Source: Rikenellaceae bacterium (GTDB taxonomy: Bacteria; Bacteroidota; Bacteroidia; Bacteroidales; UBA932). From it: DNA of 16,460 bases. The stretch spans positions 1 through 16,460 of the forward strand of contig CAAGGO010000440.1 of NCBI GenBank assembly GCA_900769385.1. Reading direction: 5' to 3'. How positions within the stretch are numbered: position 1 is the stretch's first letter; every line of letters begins with the position of its first letter. Below the pieces are notes generated by a model that was not told the origin of the DNA, ran no database searches, and saw only the letters and a program-made list of their open reading frames with translations. Shown one piece after another: positions 15,642 through 16,460 of the stretch. Position numbers and translations under genes: made by a program.

Positions 15642-15649
15642 TAAGTTTG
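15642..15649 (+). promoter_or_regulatory. Bacteroidetes-type -7 promoter box for mutA
   Basis: TAAGTTTG matches TAnnTTTG, and a TTG that could serve as the -33 element lies 20 bp upstream at 15619-15621, directly after the hutU stop codon. The predicted leader is about 40 nt and A/T-rich. It contains a 7-bp inverted repeat (GATTTTT/AAAAATC, 15653-15668) that may be incidental. A dedicated promoter fits the different codon use of mutA. Confidence 0.5.
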
Positions 15650-15698
15650 TACGATTTTTAGAAAAATCATTTATCCATTCATATATAAAAATAAAAAT

Positions 15699-16460
15699 AT
15701 GGCAGAAAAATTATTTGCTGAGTTTCCACCTGTTTCCACAGAGCAATGGGAAGAGGTGATAATCAAAGATTTGAAAGGTGCCGATTACGAGAAAAAACTC
15801 GTATGGAAAACTGAGGAAGGTTTTTCAGTTCGCCCTTACTACCGTGCCGAGAACCTAGAGGGTGTTAAACACCTTGGCGGTGAGGCTGGTGCTTTCCCTT
15901 TTGTAAGAGGTACAAAAGACAACAACAACTGGTTGGTTCGCCAGGACTACTGCGCTTGCCAGTGTGGCTTTGAGGCTGCTAACGCTCAGGCTGTAGACGG
16001 CTTGAAAAAAGGTGTTGAGGCTGTAGGTTTCTGCATTGACGGCAAAAAAGCTATCAGCGAGGCAGAGATGGCTACCCTTTTGAAAGGTATTGATCTTGCT
16101 AAGGTTGAGGTTAACTTTACAGGTTGCTGCTGTGCTTCTGTGGAGATCATCAACTCTTTCTTGGCAGTTGCAAAAGCTCAGGGTGTAGGCGCTGAGGATT
16201 TGAAAGCTTCATTTGATTATGATCCTCTAAGAGGTCTTAACCAGACAGGTGCTTTCTGCTCAGACAAATCTATGGACAATCTTAAAGCTGTTATTGAGGC
16301 TGTTAAGGATTATCCAAGAGTAAGAGTTATTGGTGTTGAGGCTTACGCTTTCAATGATGCAGGTTCAAACATCTCTCAGGAGCTTGGTTTTGGTCTTGCT
16401 ATGGGTAGCGAGTACATCAACAAACTTGTTGAGATGGGTCTAAGCGCTGATGACGCTGCA
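15699..16460 (+). CDS. mutA: Methylmalonyl-CoA mutase small subunit (MutA), 3' truncated by window end
   Basis: The frame opens at ATG 15699 (MAEKLFAEFPPVSTEQWEEV) and stays open to the window end, giving 254 codons of a family that is usually 600-640 residues. The segments KDLKGADYEKKLVWKTEEGF, VRPYYRAE, FPFVRGTKDNNNWLVRQDY and SFDYDPL match the N-terminal region of the Bacteroidetes/actinobacterial heterodimeric mutase. The small subunit is structural and partners MutB, which holds adenosylcobalamin and converts succinyl-CoA and methylmalonyl-CoA in the succinate-propionate route. mutB probably follows beyond the window. Codon use differs from the neighbours: Ala is mostly GCT, AGG is rare or absent for Arg, and Lys is mostly AAA. 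This suggests strong expression. Confidence 0.95.
   Translation, partial: MAEKLFAEFPPVSTEQWEEVIIKDLKGADYEKKLVWKTEEGFSVRPYYRAENLEGVKHLGGEAGAFPFVRGTKDNNNWLVRQDYCACQCGFEAANAQAVDGLKKGVEAVGFCIDGKKAISEAEMATLLKGIDLAKVEVNFTGCCCASVEIINSFLAVAKAQGVGAEDLKASFDYDPLRGLNQTGAFCSDKSMDNLKAVIEAVKDYPRVRVIGVEAYAFNDAGSNISQELGFGLAMGSEYINKLVEMGLSADDAA

Noticed and set aside
15653..15668. Inverted repeat GATTTTT/AAAAATC before mutA
   Set aside because: Only A/T-rich 7-bp arms with a 2-nt loop and no U-tract. It could be chance in an A/T-rich leader.

Overview
The window looks like a chromosomal segment of a member of the Bacteroidota, probably order Bacteroidales. The evidence is several Bacteroidetes-type -7 promoter boxes (TAnnTTTG) placed just upstream of genes, few strong Shine-Dalgarno sequences, a short DUF2795-type protein and an acidic protein of types I associate with this phylum, a methylmalonyl-CoA mutase small subunit, and the long (676 aa) form of urocanate hydratase. 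The region is almost fully coding. The largest non-coding gaps are about 75-135 bp and hold promoters and terminators. I see no rRNA, tRNA, CRISPR array, insertion sequence, prophage or att site.

Layout. (1) 2-1662, plus strand: the 3' end of an outer-membrane beta-barrel (porin-like) gene, then a polytopic Gate-domain membrane protein, ending in a bidirectional terminator. (2) 1742-3451, minus strand: trkA and a DUF2795-type small gene, each with its own TATATTTG promoter box and separated by a terminator hairpin. (3) 3527-7687, minus strand: a tight five-gene run in transcription order, OmpR-family response regulator, sensor histidine kinase, futalosine hydrolase (mqnB), LolD/MacB-type ABC ATPase, PduO-type cobalamin adenosyltransferase. 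(4) 7775-11250, plus strand: folE, a very acidic repeat-containing protein, rsmI and a membrane-anchored helix-hairpin-helix protein, tightly packed. (5) 11326-15618, plus strand: a NatA/NatB-type ABC exporter pair followed by hutU. (6) 15699 to the window end: the first 254 codons of mutA, with its own promoter and clearly different codon use.

Functionally this is mostly housekeeping and central metabolism: K+ uptake control, menaquinone synthesis by the futalosine route, adenosylcobalamin formation (mmaB-type) and its use in the succinate-propionate route (mutA), folate/pterin synthesis (folE), 16S rRNA methylation (rsmI) and histidine degradation (hutU). I did not find a convincing undescribed system. 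The most interesting points are the two-component system sharing an operon with mqnB and the cobalamin adenosyltransferase, two proteins with internal tandem repeats (14-aa acidic units and 17-aa linker units), a urocanase lacking the cysteine of the classical short form, and a trkA with no trkH next to it.
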